This document shows positions 8,448 to 15,278 of a stretch of 64,000 nt of DNA, piece by piece. The notes beneath the pieces were generated by a model. That model saw only the letters and a program-made list of their open reading frames with translations. It searched no databases and had not been told where the DNA came from. This DNA comes from VXLM01 sp965242665 (GTDB lineage: Bacteria; Chloroflexota; Dehalococcoidia; Lucifugimonadales; VXLM01). Made by a program: the position numbers and the translations under genes. Where the stretch lies: contig OZ251484.1 in NCBI GenBank assembly GCA_965242665.1, positions 2,356,001 through 2,420,000 on the forward strand, in the 5' to 3' direction. How positions within the stretch are numbered: position 1 is the stretch's first letter; every line of letters starts with the position of its first letter.

Positions 8448-8572
8448 ATGGATCTTGACTCAACGGTATCGAATGTCGGCGCGGTTCTCTCGTCGTAGGC
8501 CTCTTTACCACTATAGGCGGAGTGTTCATAGACAAGGACAACATTAGAGCCATGGGGGTACTGCTCTTGTGA
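8448..8572 (+). pseudogene. frameshifted relic of a two-helix membrane module
   Basis: After AGGAGAGGAG and an ATG at 8448 the frame reads 16 codons to a TAG at 8496. A -1 shift then gives GLFTTIGGVFIDKDNIRAMGVLLL, plainly related to LGLIATISGVFLDKDTVRNIGIVVL at the end of the SPFH protein just upstream. The unit is broken and short, so I treat it as the remains of a tandem copy. Confidence 0.55.
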
Positions 8573-8669
8573 ACGGAATCATATCCCCATGTACACTTCC
8601 CCTTGACATCCAGCGAGGGTTGGTATACAAGAGGGGCACAATTCATCTTCTCAAGGAGGCCATTTGGTC

Positions 8670-8990
8670 ATGTCGGGTCTGAATGAGATATGGGATAGTC
8701 ACAAGGTGACTATAATCGCGGCGTCGATACTCATTCTGGCTGTTCTCATGGTCGGGGCCGTTTTTCTCACCCCCGGTTTGTACGTGGTGGTCACCTTGGT
8801 GGGGTTTCTGCTTGTCTTCTTTGGCGGGGGGCGTATGTCTGGGAGCCGCAAGGTACAGTACATTGGGATACTCGTTGCCGTCATTGGCCTCGTTGGTCTC
8901 ACGGTGCGTGATGTAGGGCTCGTTGCACTTGGTGTACTGGTTGCCGGAGTTGTTGGGGGGCTTGCTGTGGTTGTGTTCTTGGATAGTTGA
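8670..8990 (+). CDS. small multi-pass membrane protein
   Basis: A 106-residue hydrophobic protein with about four helices (VTIIAASILILAVLMVGAVFL, LYVVVTLVGFLLVFFGGG, VQYIGILVAVIGLVGLTV, VGLVALGVLVAGVVGGLAVVVFL). AAGGAGG at 8653-8659 is ten bases ahead of the ATG at 8670; a TTG at 8664 in the same frame is the alternative start. The piece GGGRMSGSRKVQYIGILVAVIGLVG resembles the hairpin at the end of the SPFH protein and the 45-residue peptide downstream. No known family. Confidence 0.65.
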   Translation: MSGLNEIWDSHKVTIIAASILILAVLMVGAVFLTPGLYVVVTLVGFLLVFFGGGRMSGSRKVQYIGILVAVIGLVGLTVRDVGLVALGVLVAGVVGGLAVVVFLDS

Positions 8991-9005
8991 TAAGGAGGGA
9001 CGCAG

Positions 9006-9143
9006 ATGGAAATATCGGCGCTGCTTGTTGTTGGGGGGATTTTCGCCGCTGTCGTTGGTGGGATTGTCTGGGGCCGTGACGCAGCTATCCTGGGGATAGT
9101 GGTTGCCGTACTTGGCATCGTGATTATCGTGTCCCAATCATAG
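9006..9143 (+). CDS. 45-residue two-helix membrane peptide
   Basis: A short gene starting MEISALLVVGGIFAAVVGGI and ending ..VVAVLGIVIIVSQS. It is almost entirely hydrophobic, with a WGRD turn between two helices. AAGGAGG lies about nine bases ahead of the ATG, and it follows the 106-residue membrane protein by 15 bases, so the pair is probably co-transcribed. The pattern GGIVWGRDAAILGIVVAVLG parallels the SPFH C-terminal hairpin. No family recognised. Confidence 0.6.
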   Translation: MEISALLVVGGIFAAVVGGIVWGRDAAILGIVVAVLGIVIIVSQS

Positions 9144-9177
9144 GAGGTAATGCTCAAATCTCAGAGGGGGGATTCAG

Positions 9178-9420
9178 ATGGTATACGATTCAATGCCTGT
9201 GAACTGCAGAATGTGTTGGGGAAGTGGTGAGGTGCCAGGAGTCTGGGATGCGGAAGCGTGTCCCGGATGTCGCGGCCGTGGAGGCGTGTTGATCTATGGC
9301 GAGCCTGCTCTTTGCATGGAATGCGAGGGCAACGGACAAGTGCCGGCCGATATTTTTGGCCTCAATGTGGCCCTTTGCGGCGATTGTGGCGGGAGTGGAT
9401 GGGCAGGGCGTGTGGGATGA
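9178..9420 (+). CDS. DnaJ-type CxxC zinc-finger protein
   Basis: An 80-residue protein with four CxxC motifs (CRMC, CPGC, CMEC, CGDC), each followed by a Gly-rich turn of the type C-x-G-x-G, the pattern of the DnaJ central cysteine-rich domain. Two zinc ions would be expected. There is no J domain and no membrane helix. It is the last gene of the SPFH and small-membrane-protein run; a role in protein folding or in assembling the neighbours is inference. Confidence 0.7.
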   Translation: MVYDSMPVNCRMCWGSGEVPGVWDAEACPGCRGRGGVLIYGEPALCMECEGNGQVPADIFGLNVALCGDCGGSGWAGRVG

Positions 9421-9432
9421 GGGGCGTGTTAG

Positions 9433-9452
9433 ATTCCCGCCTTCGCGGGAAT
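9433..9452. repeat. REP-like palindrome, copy 2
   Basis: ATTCCCGCCTTCGCGGGAAT, an 8-bp perfect stem with a CTTC loop, 12 bases after the zinc-finger gene stop. It may act as a transcription end, but no T-run follows. Confidence 0.85.
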
Positions 9453-9556
9453 GACGTGGGTGGGTGCAGGATATGACGGCAGGCGGGTTTGTGGATGCGG
9501 CGATCTGCGGGGGAGTGGTATGCTAGGGAGAGACACATCCGCGGAGGCGTTGGAAT

Positions 9557-10783
9557 ATGCAGGGCAGGCCAAGGAGCCGCACAGACCGCGGCATGATAGT
9601 AGTCGGCGGGATAATCGCCGCCCTTGCCGTCGGAGTGGTTGCGTTCGTCGCAGTCGTCTTGATCGGCTTCAGTCGCGGCCCAGGCCAAGACGGAGACAGC
9701 GCGCCGACCTGGTCGTCCGACAGCAGCAGAGTGGCGTTCTCGTCCGACGAATCCGGCAATGTGGACATCTACGTGATGGACCCCGGCGCCGGCGAGCGCA
9801 GAAACCTCACTGCCCGCGCACGGCGAGATACCGAACCCGCATGGTCTCCGTCCGGCGAGTGGATCGCCTTCCTCAGCCGCGACCAAGGAAAGACCGACAT
9901 CCACCGTGTCCGCCCGGACGGATCTGGACTCTCCAGCCTTACTAACTTCCCCGCCCAGCAGTACTCCCGCCCGGTATGGTCGCCCGACGGCTCCAAGATC
10001 GCCTTCACGTCCAACCGCGACGCGAACCCGCCCCCCCAACTCGAACCTACCCCGCCGCCTTTCCGTGATGGCCCCGTCCCCGACTTCCCCGGAGCTGCCC
10101 CGCAACCGGAACTGTACGTGATGAACGCCGACGGCACCGGGCAGACGCGCCTCACGTTCGACGTAACCTTCGACGGAAACCCAACGTGGTCTCCAGACAG
10201 CCAGCGGCTCGCGTTCCAATCCAAGGCGGACGGCGACCATGAGATCCACGTCATAAACGCGGACGGCACCGGACTCGCCAAGCTGACCGACAACGAGCAC
10301 CCCGACGTCTTCCCTGCATGGTCGCCAGACGGCCGCTTCATCGCCTTCTCATCGAACCGACCCAAGACGGCCTTCGGTCAGGAACTCAGCGAAGCGGCCC
10401 GTCGAAACTTCGCCATGGGAACGGCTACCACCGACTACGACATCTACATCATGAACCCGGACGGCGCAAACGTCTACAACTGGACGCAAACCCCCAGCCT
10501 CTGGGACTCCAACCCGTCATGGTCTCCCGACGGCGGATGGATCGCGTTCGAGGTCCGGCCGCATCTCCTGACCACCGCATCCGGAACCTCGAGAGACGTG
10601 TACATGATGCGCTTCGAAGGACAGAACCGAAACCTCACGAACTTGACCAACTCCCGAGGGCGCGCCCAAGACGGGAGCGCAGGCCCGGTCGTCTGGTCCC
10701 CGGACGGCACGAGCGTCGCATTCGTCGCTCGAAGCGGCGGCGTTCCCAGGATCCGCGCCGTTCGCGTCCTTCCCTCATCCTAG
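9557..10783 (+). CDS. membrane-anchored TolB-like PD40 beta-propeller
   Basis: A 408-residue protein. Residues 13-38 (MIVVGGIIAALAVGVVAFVAVVLIGF) form an N-terminal signal-anchor. Six PD40/WD40-like blades follow, each with the signature PxWSPDGxxIAFxS: APTWSSDSSRVAFSS, EPAWSPSGEWIAFLS, RPVWSPDGSKIAFTS, NPTWSPDSQRLAFQS, FPAWSPDGRFIAFSS and NPSWSPDGGWIAFEV, with a further VVWSPDGTSVAFVA. The blades carry IYVMNADGTG-type turns as in TolB. There is a GGAGG nine bases before the ATG. The propeller should face outside the membrane; its ligand is unknown. Its 3' end overlaps midA by nine bases, convergent. Confidence 0.82.
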   Translation: MQGRPRSRTDRGMIVVGGIIAALAVGVVAFVAVVLIGFSRGPGQDGDSAPTWSSDSSRVAFSSDESGNVDIYVMDPGAGERRNLTARARRDTEPAWSPSGEWIAFLSRDQGKTDIHRVRPDGSGLSSLTNFPAQQYSRPVWSPDGSKIAFTSNRDANPPPQLEPTPPPFRDGPVPDFPGAAPQPELYVMNADGTGQTRLTFDVTFDGNPTWSPDSQRLAFQSKADGDHEIHVINADGTGLAKLTDNEHPDVFPAWSPDGRFIAFSSNRPKTAFGQELSEAARRNFAMGTATTDYDIYIMNPDGANVYNWTQTPSLWDSNPSWSPDGGWIAFEVRPHLLTTASGTSRDVYMMRFEGQNRNLTNLTNSRGRAQDGSAGPVVWSPDGTSVAFVARSGGVPRIRAVRVLPSS

Positions 10784-11950
10784 GGGCCGCCTCCAGCCTC
10801 CGTCCTCCACCTCCCCCGTCCAGTGCCCGCCTCTGGACGCTTGCGACCGGCCGTCGAGCATCAGTGGCGCGCGCAGGCGCTCGACTCGCCCCGGCGGCGG
10901 GAACACCGCGTCCACGCAGCGCGTTCGCACACCCTTTTCTTGCAGCAACACCTTGAACCCCCCCAACCCGTTCGGATCGACCAACCCCCGCATCGCGGCG
11001 GCGTTCGCACGTAGAGCCCAGTCCGAAACGCCGCGCCCCCTCAAACCCTCGATCCACGCCCCCAGCCCCAACCTGTTCAGATACTCCGCCTGAGTGAGCA
11101 GGGACAGAGGTCGCAGCCCGACCGCACGTCCCTCCTCCACAACCGTCGTGAAGTCGACGCGCGCGGTGATGTCCTGCCGCCCGATCCACTGGTACGGACT
11201 GGAGCCAGACGTGTGCTTGAAGTACGTCTGCAGCGTGCCCCCCGAACGGCGCGGCGAATACAACTCCTGCGCCTCGTCCCCGTAGTCAATCGTGACGACG
11301 TATCCCCGATCCAGGATCCTCGCAACCTCCCTTGCCCACGCTCCGATCTGCAGGTTGATCTCTCCGCGCGCGCCGTCGGGAAGCCGCACGCCGCGGTCCT
11401 CCAGACGCCGAGCCAGCAGCGGAGTCGACGGCTCCCCCGCCGCAGAACCGAGCCGCCCGTCCGACGCGACGTCGACGAACAGCTCCGACAACCTCCCTCG
11501 CCGCATCTCGAGCCGATGCACCGGAAAGGCGTCCACAAGCTCGTTGGACACCACGCAGCCGATCACCCCGGCCGCATCCATCCCTCCCGGGACAGAGCGG
11601 TCGATCGTGACATAGCGCATGGCATCCGCGAACTCCCCCAAGTTCTCCCGCGCGTACTCCGAGACATCCCGCGCCATCACGCCGCTCCCAGCGCCCATCT
11701 CCACCGCATGGAACGGATCGGGCCGTCCAAGCGCCTCCCACATCGCCTCGAGATGAACCGCCAGGAGCGCGCCAAAGGCCGGATGCGCCGCAGGGCTCGT
11801 GTAGTAGTCCGAGTGGCTCTCGCGCTCCTGCCTCCGCGTATAGTACCCCCAGCGCGGATGGTACAACGCCAACTCCATGAACTCCGCAAACGTCATCGGG
11901 CCGCTCGACGCGATCCGCGCGCGAATTTCCTCCTCCGGGCTATGCTCCAT
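10775..11950 (-). CDS. MidA/NDUFAF7-like class I SAM-dependent methyltransferase
   Basis: A 391-residue DUF185 protein. The opening PMTFAEFMELALYHPRWGYYT is the family hallmark, followed by DYYTSPAAHPAFGALLA, the SAM-binding EMGAGSGVMARDV and SNELVDAFPVHRLE. Human and Dictyostelium relatives methylate an arginine of complex I subunit NDUFS2; the bacterial substrate is not established. I start at the ATG at 11950, which follows AAGGGGGTG; the frame stays open further upstream but that part overlaps the promoter of the RNA candidate and has no family similarity. Confidence 0.85.
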   Translation of the reverse strand: MEHSPEEEIRARIASSGPMTFAEFMELALYHPRWGYYTRRQERESHSDYYTSPAAHPAFGALLAVHLEAMWEALGRPDPFHAVEMGAGSGVMARDVSEYARENLGEFADAMRYVTIDRSVPGGMDAAGVIGCVVSNELVDAFPVHRLEMRRGRLSELFVDVASDGRLGSAAGEPSTPLLARRLEDRGVRLPDGARGEINLQIGAWAREVARILDRGYVVTIDYGDEAQELYSPRRSGGTLQTYFKHTSGSSPYQWIGRQDITARVDFTTVVEEGRAVGLRPLSLLTQAEYLNRLGLGAWIEGLRGRGVSDWALRANAAAMRGLVDPNGLGGFKVLLQEKGVRTRCVDAVFPPPGRVERLRAPLMLDGRSQASRGGHWTGEVEDGGWRRPLG

Positions 11951-12006
11951 CCGCAAACACCCCCTTGCAAGCGTAAGTGGATTATACGTCTTTGCGCGTC
12001 GACGTA

Positions 12007-12036
12007 TTGACGATGCACATGTGATTGTGTTATATT
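12007..12036 (+). promoter_or_regulatory. sigma70-type promoter for the structured RNA candidate
   Basis: TTGACG at 12007-12012 and TATATT at 12031-12036 are separated by 18 bases. The expected start, about seven bases after the -10, falls on the first paired base of the downstream structure at 12043-12044. Confidence 0.65.
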
Positions 12037-12042
12037 CCCTCT

Positions 12043-12261
12043 TGTCACGTAGAGCGGTGCCTACATTCATGCAGGCACGCGCGCAAGTCGCATTGGCGCA
12101 GGCCGGCGGACTACTCCGCCGCGCCCCCCAAGTGGCTTGCGCTGCAAAGCAGGTGCTCTACGTGACAGTGAGTATTCCATTCCGGCCACTAGGGGGCACT
12201 TGCGATGTTGCAGCGAGCATTGATAGCGTTAGGACTTTGCGTCCCTACGCTATCCGTTTTT
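12043..12261 (+). ncRNA. candidate structured non-coding RNA, or structured 5' leader
   Basis: A complete-looking RNA unit. Outer stem P1 is 13 bp (12043-12055 with 12155-12167: TGTCACGTAGAGC pairs with its exact complement). Inside it is a three-way junction: hairpin A (GTGCCT 12057-12062 with AGGCAC 12073-12078) and a long arm B starting GCGCAAGTC (12081-12089) with GGCTTGCGC (12134-12142), continuing GGCGC/GCGCC and ending in GGCGGA-CTAC-TCCGCC. It starts at a good promoter and ends in a terminator at 12222-12261. I found no tmRNA, RNase P, SRP or 5S signature. It may be a stand-alone RNA or a riboswitch-like leader of the gene at 12322. Confidence 0.6.
12222..12261 (+). terminator. Rho-independent terminator of the RNA candidate
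   Basis: Stem GATAGCGT..GGAC with GTCC..ACGCTATC (12 pairs, one 2x2 internal loop, loop TTTGC), followed two bases later by TTTTT at 12257-12261. A second small hairpin, GGAGAC-CACA-GTCTCC, comes right after at about 12266-12281. Confidence 0.75.
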
Positions 12262-12321
12262 CTGCGGAGACCACAGTCTCCCGCCCCCGTCGCCAATCAC
12301 AACGAATAGGAAGGGGGCAGA

Positions 12322-12897
12322 ATGATGTACAAGATGAGCAAGAGGATGATGTGGATCATCGGGATCGCTGCGGTTCTCGGCCTAGGCGCGATCCTGTCTC
12401 TGTTCGGCGTTGGAGATCCTCCACAGTCTCCGACGGTAGTTCCAACTGTGGTCGCAAAGGAGATCCCTTCCCCGACAGCCGTACCTACTCCGCCGGCGAT
12501 TCCAGATACGCCCACTCCTCAACCGACAGCGACGATAATTCCAACCACAACACCGACTGAGACAGCGCAAGAACCGAGTGCAACGGTGACTCCTACGGTG
12601 GAAGAAGTCTTGAGTGCATACGTAGGATGTGAACGCCTACGGGTGAAGGAAGAGTTGTCGTGGGGGCAAGCCCCTGGTGTCGTTGAGGGAGGTGACCCAC
12701 GAGTCACCGGGAAGCTCATGGCCGGTGAGTACATCCGTATTCTCACACCGGACCCAACTGCGGATGGAATGATCCGTGTCAAAGTCTACCCTCACGACAA
12801 CCGAACAGTAGGAAGAACCGATGACAAAGTGTGGATCTACTATGAGGGATTGACACTATTCCGTCTTGAGCATCTCGCGTTCGAGTGCGAAGACTAG
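12322..12897 (+). CDS. anchored extracytoplasmic protein with Pro/Thr linker and SH3-like domain
   Basis: A 191-residue protein. Residues about 10-30 (MWIIGIAAVLGLGAILSLFGV) are a signal-anchor; 35-92 are a Pro/Thr/Ala-rich linker (TPTPQPTATIIPTTTPT), and the rest is a compact domain with LMAGEYIRILTPDP, MIRVKVYPHD and KVWIYYEGL strands resembling a bacterial SH3-type fold. The ATG follows GGAAGGGGGC. It lies 60 bases after the terminator of the structured RNA, so it could be the gene that RNA controls. Function unknown. Confidence 0.65.
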   Translation: MMYKMSKRMMWIIGIAAVLGLGAILSLFGVGDPPQSPTVVPTVVAKEIPSPTAVPTPPAIPDTPTPQPTATIIPTTTPTETAQEPSATVTPTVEEVLSAYVGCERLRVKEELSWGQAPGVVEGGDPRVTGKLMAGEYIRILTPDPTADGMIRVKVYPHDNRTVGRTDDKVWIYYEGLTLFRLEHLAFECED

Positions 12898-12922
12898 CCC
12901 GGGATAGAAAGGAGGTAGAGAG

Positions 12923-13123
12923 ATGCTGTATCTGTTGGCGATAGTGCTGCCGCCAGTGGCGGTGCTGATAGCTGGGAAGCCGTTCCAAGCGCTGCTCAAC
13001 ATAGGGTTGTGCTTTCTGCTCGTCATCCCCGGCATCATCCATGCGTGGATGGTCGTAAGCAATCACTATCAGGACAAGCGTACCGGCCGCATCGTTGACG
13101 CTATGCGTTCTTCGAGGCAGTAA
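12923..13123 (+). CDS. YqaE/Pmp3 family two-helix membrane protein
   Basis: A 66-residue UPF0057 protein. It has the family pattern LLAIVLPPVAVLIAGKPFQALLNIGLCFLLVIPGIIHAWMVV, with two helices, the LPP turn and the PGIIHA motif near residue 40. Yeast Pmp3 and plant RCI2 relatives affect membrane potential and salt or cold tolerance; the bacterial role is unclear. AAAGGAGG stands about eight bases before the ATG, and it follows the SH3-like gene by 25 bases. Confidence 0.85.
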   Translation: MLYLLAIVLPPVAVLIAGKPFQALLNIGLCFLLVIPGIIHAWMVVSNHYQDKRTGRIVDAMRSSRQ

Positions 13124-13127
13124 CGAT

Positions 13128-13153
13128 GGGGGCGGGTCATTTGACCTGCCCCT
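13128..13153 (+). terminator. stem-loop after the YqaE-like gene
   Basis: GGGGCGGGTCA pairs with TGACCTGCCCC over 11 positions including one G-U. It begins a few bases after the stop. There is no strong T-run, so termination efficiency is uncertain. Confidence 0.45.
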
Positions 13154-13418
13154 GATTGAGGAAGTGGTGATGCGCGACGGAAGCGGGATTCTCCCTGAGT
13201 TCATACTCGTGAACGCTTATTTGCTATACCAGACATAGGAGACTTGCGTATGAGGGTTGCGCCAGCTAGCCACCGGACGCCCGGACATCCCCAGCCAGCT
13301 GCAGTCTACCGTCGCCTGTGCTACAATAACGATGAACCCAACCAACGAGGGCGTTCGCCTCATGCAGCATACCCGACGGAGCCGGCCAAATGCGCGTTGC
13401 ACATGAGCGGCGCGCGCG

Positions 13419-14000
13419 ATGAAGACGGGCGGCCGCGCCATATGGAGCGTACCGGCAGAACTGCCGTACATCGCCTTGTTCGGCCTGTTGGTCGTCTTGG
13501 GGATTGCGTGGACGATATGGCGTGAGGTAGTCTGGAGGACGACCGACGGCGCATGGGAAACGATCGACCAAATCATCATAGGCGCAGGGCAGGTTGGCAT
13601 AGCTGCTGCGACGTGCACAGCCTGCGTAGCGACAATATCGGAGGCCGCCATGATTCTTGCGGAACGGTACAAGGCTAGACGCTACGCCGAAGGGCGCGCG
13701 ACGGGACTTGCGGAGGGTCGGGCCACGGGGCTTGCGGAGGGTCGGGCCACGGGACTTGCGGAGGGTCGGGCCACGGGACTTGCGGATGCTGTAGAAGTAG
13801 CAATCCGTCAGACGACCCGTGAGATCGACCCCAACCTAGAAGTCACGATCGACGCCTCCCCGTGGTTCGAGCATGAGGTCATGAGAGTGACGCTCACGAA
13901 GTCTGGGCAAGAAACGGAGTGGTTCGAAGTTACCATGGAACAGGCGCTTTCTCCGGATCTCCGCCCCTTACTGGAAAAGCAAATCGCTTCCCTCGCCTAG
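13419..14000 (+). CDS. single-pass membrane protein with tandem EGRATGLA coiled repeats
   Basis: A 193-residue protein with a membrane helix at about 15-38 (AELPYIALFGLLVVLGIAWTIW), a second moderately hydrophobic stretch (VGIAAATCTACVATISEAA), a basic segment (ERYKARRYAEG), four EGRATGLA repeats likely to form a helix, and a soluble C-terminal domain (AVEVAIRQTTREIDPNLEV..WFEVTMEQAL). The EG..xGLAEG repeats resemble linkers near the C-terminus of Rpn/PD-(D/E)xK transposase-like proteins, but no nuclease motif is seen. A TACAAT box lies about 92 bases upstream at 13322-13327. The second half is duplicated just downstream. Confidence 0.6.
   Translation: MKTGGRAIWSVPAELPYIALFGLLVVLGIAWTIWREVVWRTTDGAWETIDQIIIGAGQVGIAAATCTACVATISEAAMILAERYKARRYAEGRATGLAEGRATGLAEGRATGLAEGRATGLADAVEVAIRQTTREIDPNLEVTIDASPWFEHEVMRVTLTKSGQETEWFEVTMEQALSPDLRPLLEKQIASLA
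13690..13785 (+). repeat. four tandem 24-bp repeats
   Basis: Four units of the type GAGGGTCGGGCCACGGGACT(TGCG) encode EGRATGLA four times. Units two to four are almost identical at the DNA level, indicating recent slippage. Confidence 0.9.
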
Positions 14001-14405
14001 GCCCGTTCACCGTTCACCCAGGTTGGCATAGCTGCTGCGACGTGCACAGCCTGCGTAGCGACAATATCGGAGGCCGCCATGATTTTTGCGGAACGGTACA
14101 AGGCTAGGCGCTACGCCGAGGGGTGGGCGACGGGATTTGCTGAGGGGTGGGCGATGGGACTTGCAGAGGCGCGCGCGACGGGGCTTGCGGATGCTGTAGA
14201 AGTAGCGATCCGTCAGACGACCCGTGAGATCGACCCCAACCTAGAAGTCACGATCGACGCCTCGCAGTGGTTCGAGCGTGAAGTCATGAGAGTGACGCTC
14301 TCGAAGTCGAGTCGAGAAACGGAGTGGTTCGAGGTTACCATGGAGCAGGCGCTTTCTCCGGATCTCCGCCCCTTGCTGGAAAAGCAGACCGCTTCCCTCG
14401 ATTAG
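14001..14405 (+). pseudogene. truncated tandem duplicate of the repeat-helix gene
   Basis: The DNA from 14019 repeats the sequence from 13590 at very high identity, so the back two-thirds of the upstream gene is present twice (offset 429 bases). The duplicate lacks the N-terminal membrane helix. It stays open in the same frame as the first copy, separated from it by one TAG (13998-14000) and six codons. A 108-residue product starting MIFAERYKARRYAEG at 14079 is possible, with only three repeat units (EGWATGFA, EGWAMGLA, EARATGLA). Confidence 0.6.
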
Positions 14406-14556
14406 TCCCTGCCGCCCCAAAATTGGCCGGTCCGCCCCCGTTCGGCGCAAGACGGCAGCGCGAGAAAGTCCCAAACGTTTCCTTGCACCCGGGCGTCTAT
14501 CTTGGTACCCTTCCTAAGGAGCCAAAACACTAGATATTGGAGGACTACTGCCTACC

Positions 14557-15015
14557 ATGATCGAGAAACTGATACGCTTCCTGCCCATACGCGAAGTCCA
14601 CGCACACTGCGACATCCCCTGCGGCATCTACGACCCGATCGCCGCCAAGATCGCCGCGCAGACGGTGCTCAAGATGGTCGTCCGCATCGAGGCGCTCGGC
14701 GGTGAGATGACCATCGAAGCGGGGAACTCTTTCGGGCGCTACGTTACCGTCAAGGAAGAGCACGCCGAACTCTGCAAGCGTGAACTCGACCTGCTCTGGC
14801 ACGACTACTTCAAGCCGGAGCACCTCGAAAAGTACCCCGACCTGCACGAAAAGTTCTGGAACGCTGCCAAGCTCGCATCCACCAACAAGCAAAACGTCGA
14901 CAAGGCAGCCGCAGAGAATCTCGTGGAGGCTGTGGACGAGATCGCAACGATCTTCTGGGCTACCAAGGGCGTTGAATACAGCGACCCCGTCGCCGCTGTG
15001 CGCTTCGGCACATAG
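14557..15015 (+). CDS. sodN: nickel-containing superoxide dismutase precursor
   Basis: A 152-residue NiSOD. The nickel-hook motif HCDIPCGIYDP starts at residue 17; after removal of a 16-residue propeptide the His becomes residue 1 and the two Cys residues 2 and 6, the known nickel ligands. The rest (VLKMVVRIEALGG, RYVTVKEEHAELCKREL, LWHDYFKPEHLEKYP) fits the four-helix bundle of the hexameric enzyme, which converts superoxide to oxygen and peroxide. The dedicated peptidase SodX, often next door, is not seen in this window. GGAGG lies 13 bases before the ATG, a little far. Confidence 0.95.
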   Translation: MIEKLIRFLPIREVHAHCDIPCGIYDPIAAKIAAQTVLKMVVRIEALGGEMTIEAGNSFGRYVTVKEEHAELCKRELDLLWHDYFKPEHLEKYPDLHEKFWNAAKLASTNKQNVDKAAAENLVEAVDEIATIFWATKGVEYSDPVAAVRFGT

Positions 15016-15278
15016 ACCGCCCCGCAAGGGAAGCGGCTGCCCCGGCCGCCGCCTAACCCCGCCAGCGCAAACCACGCGTCCCGCTGCCGTGCGCGTCCTC
15101 ATCGGACGCGGCGGCAACGGGACAGACCCTGTCTGCGCGAATCACTGCACGCAGAGAAGCGCAGACTCGGACGGAACGGCCACACTCTGGCGGCCGTCAC
15201 GTTCCGCATCGCCTCGGTCGGCAATGGCGAAGACGACATGGACGCCCCCGAACCCACCCTCTCCATCCTTCCAGCAAC

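Noticed and set aside
9362..10300. Long minus-strand open frame opposite the PD40 propeller
   Set aside because: High-GC antisense frame without family motifs; the plus-strand gene explains the codon pattern. The same applies to the many long antisense frames opposite the 1563-residue gene.
11951..12070. Longer N-terminus for the midA gene
   Set aside because: The extra 40 codons have no family similarity, overlap the RNA promoter, and the ATG at 11950 has a ribosome-binding site.
12044..12167. Treating the 13-bp inverted repeat as transposon ends
   Set aside because: No target duplication, and the interior folds into nested stems between a promoter and a terminator, which fits an RNA better.
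13690..13785. CRISPR-like short repeat array
   Set aside because: The 24-bp units are contiguous without spacers and encode EGRATGLA in frame.
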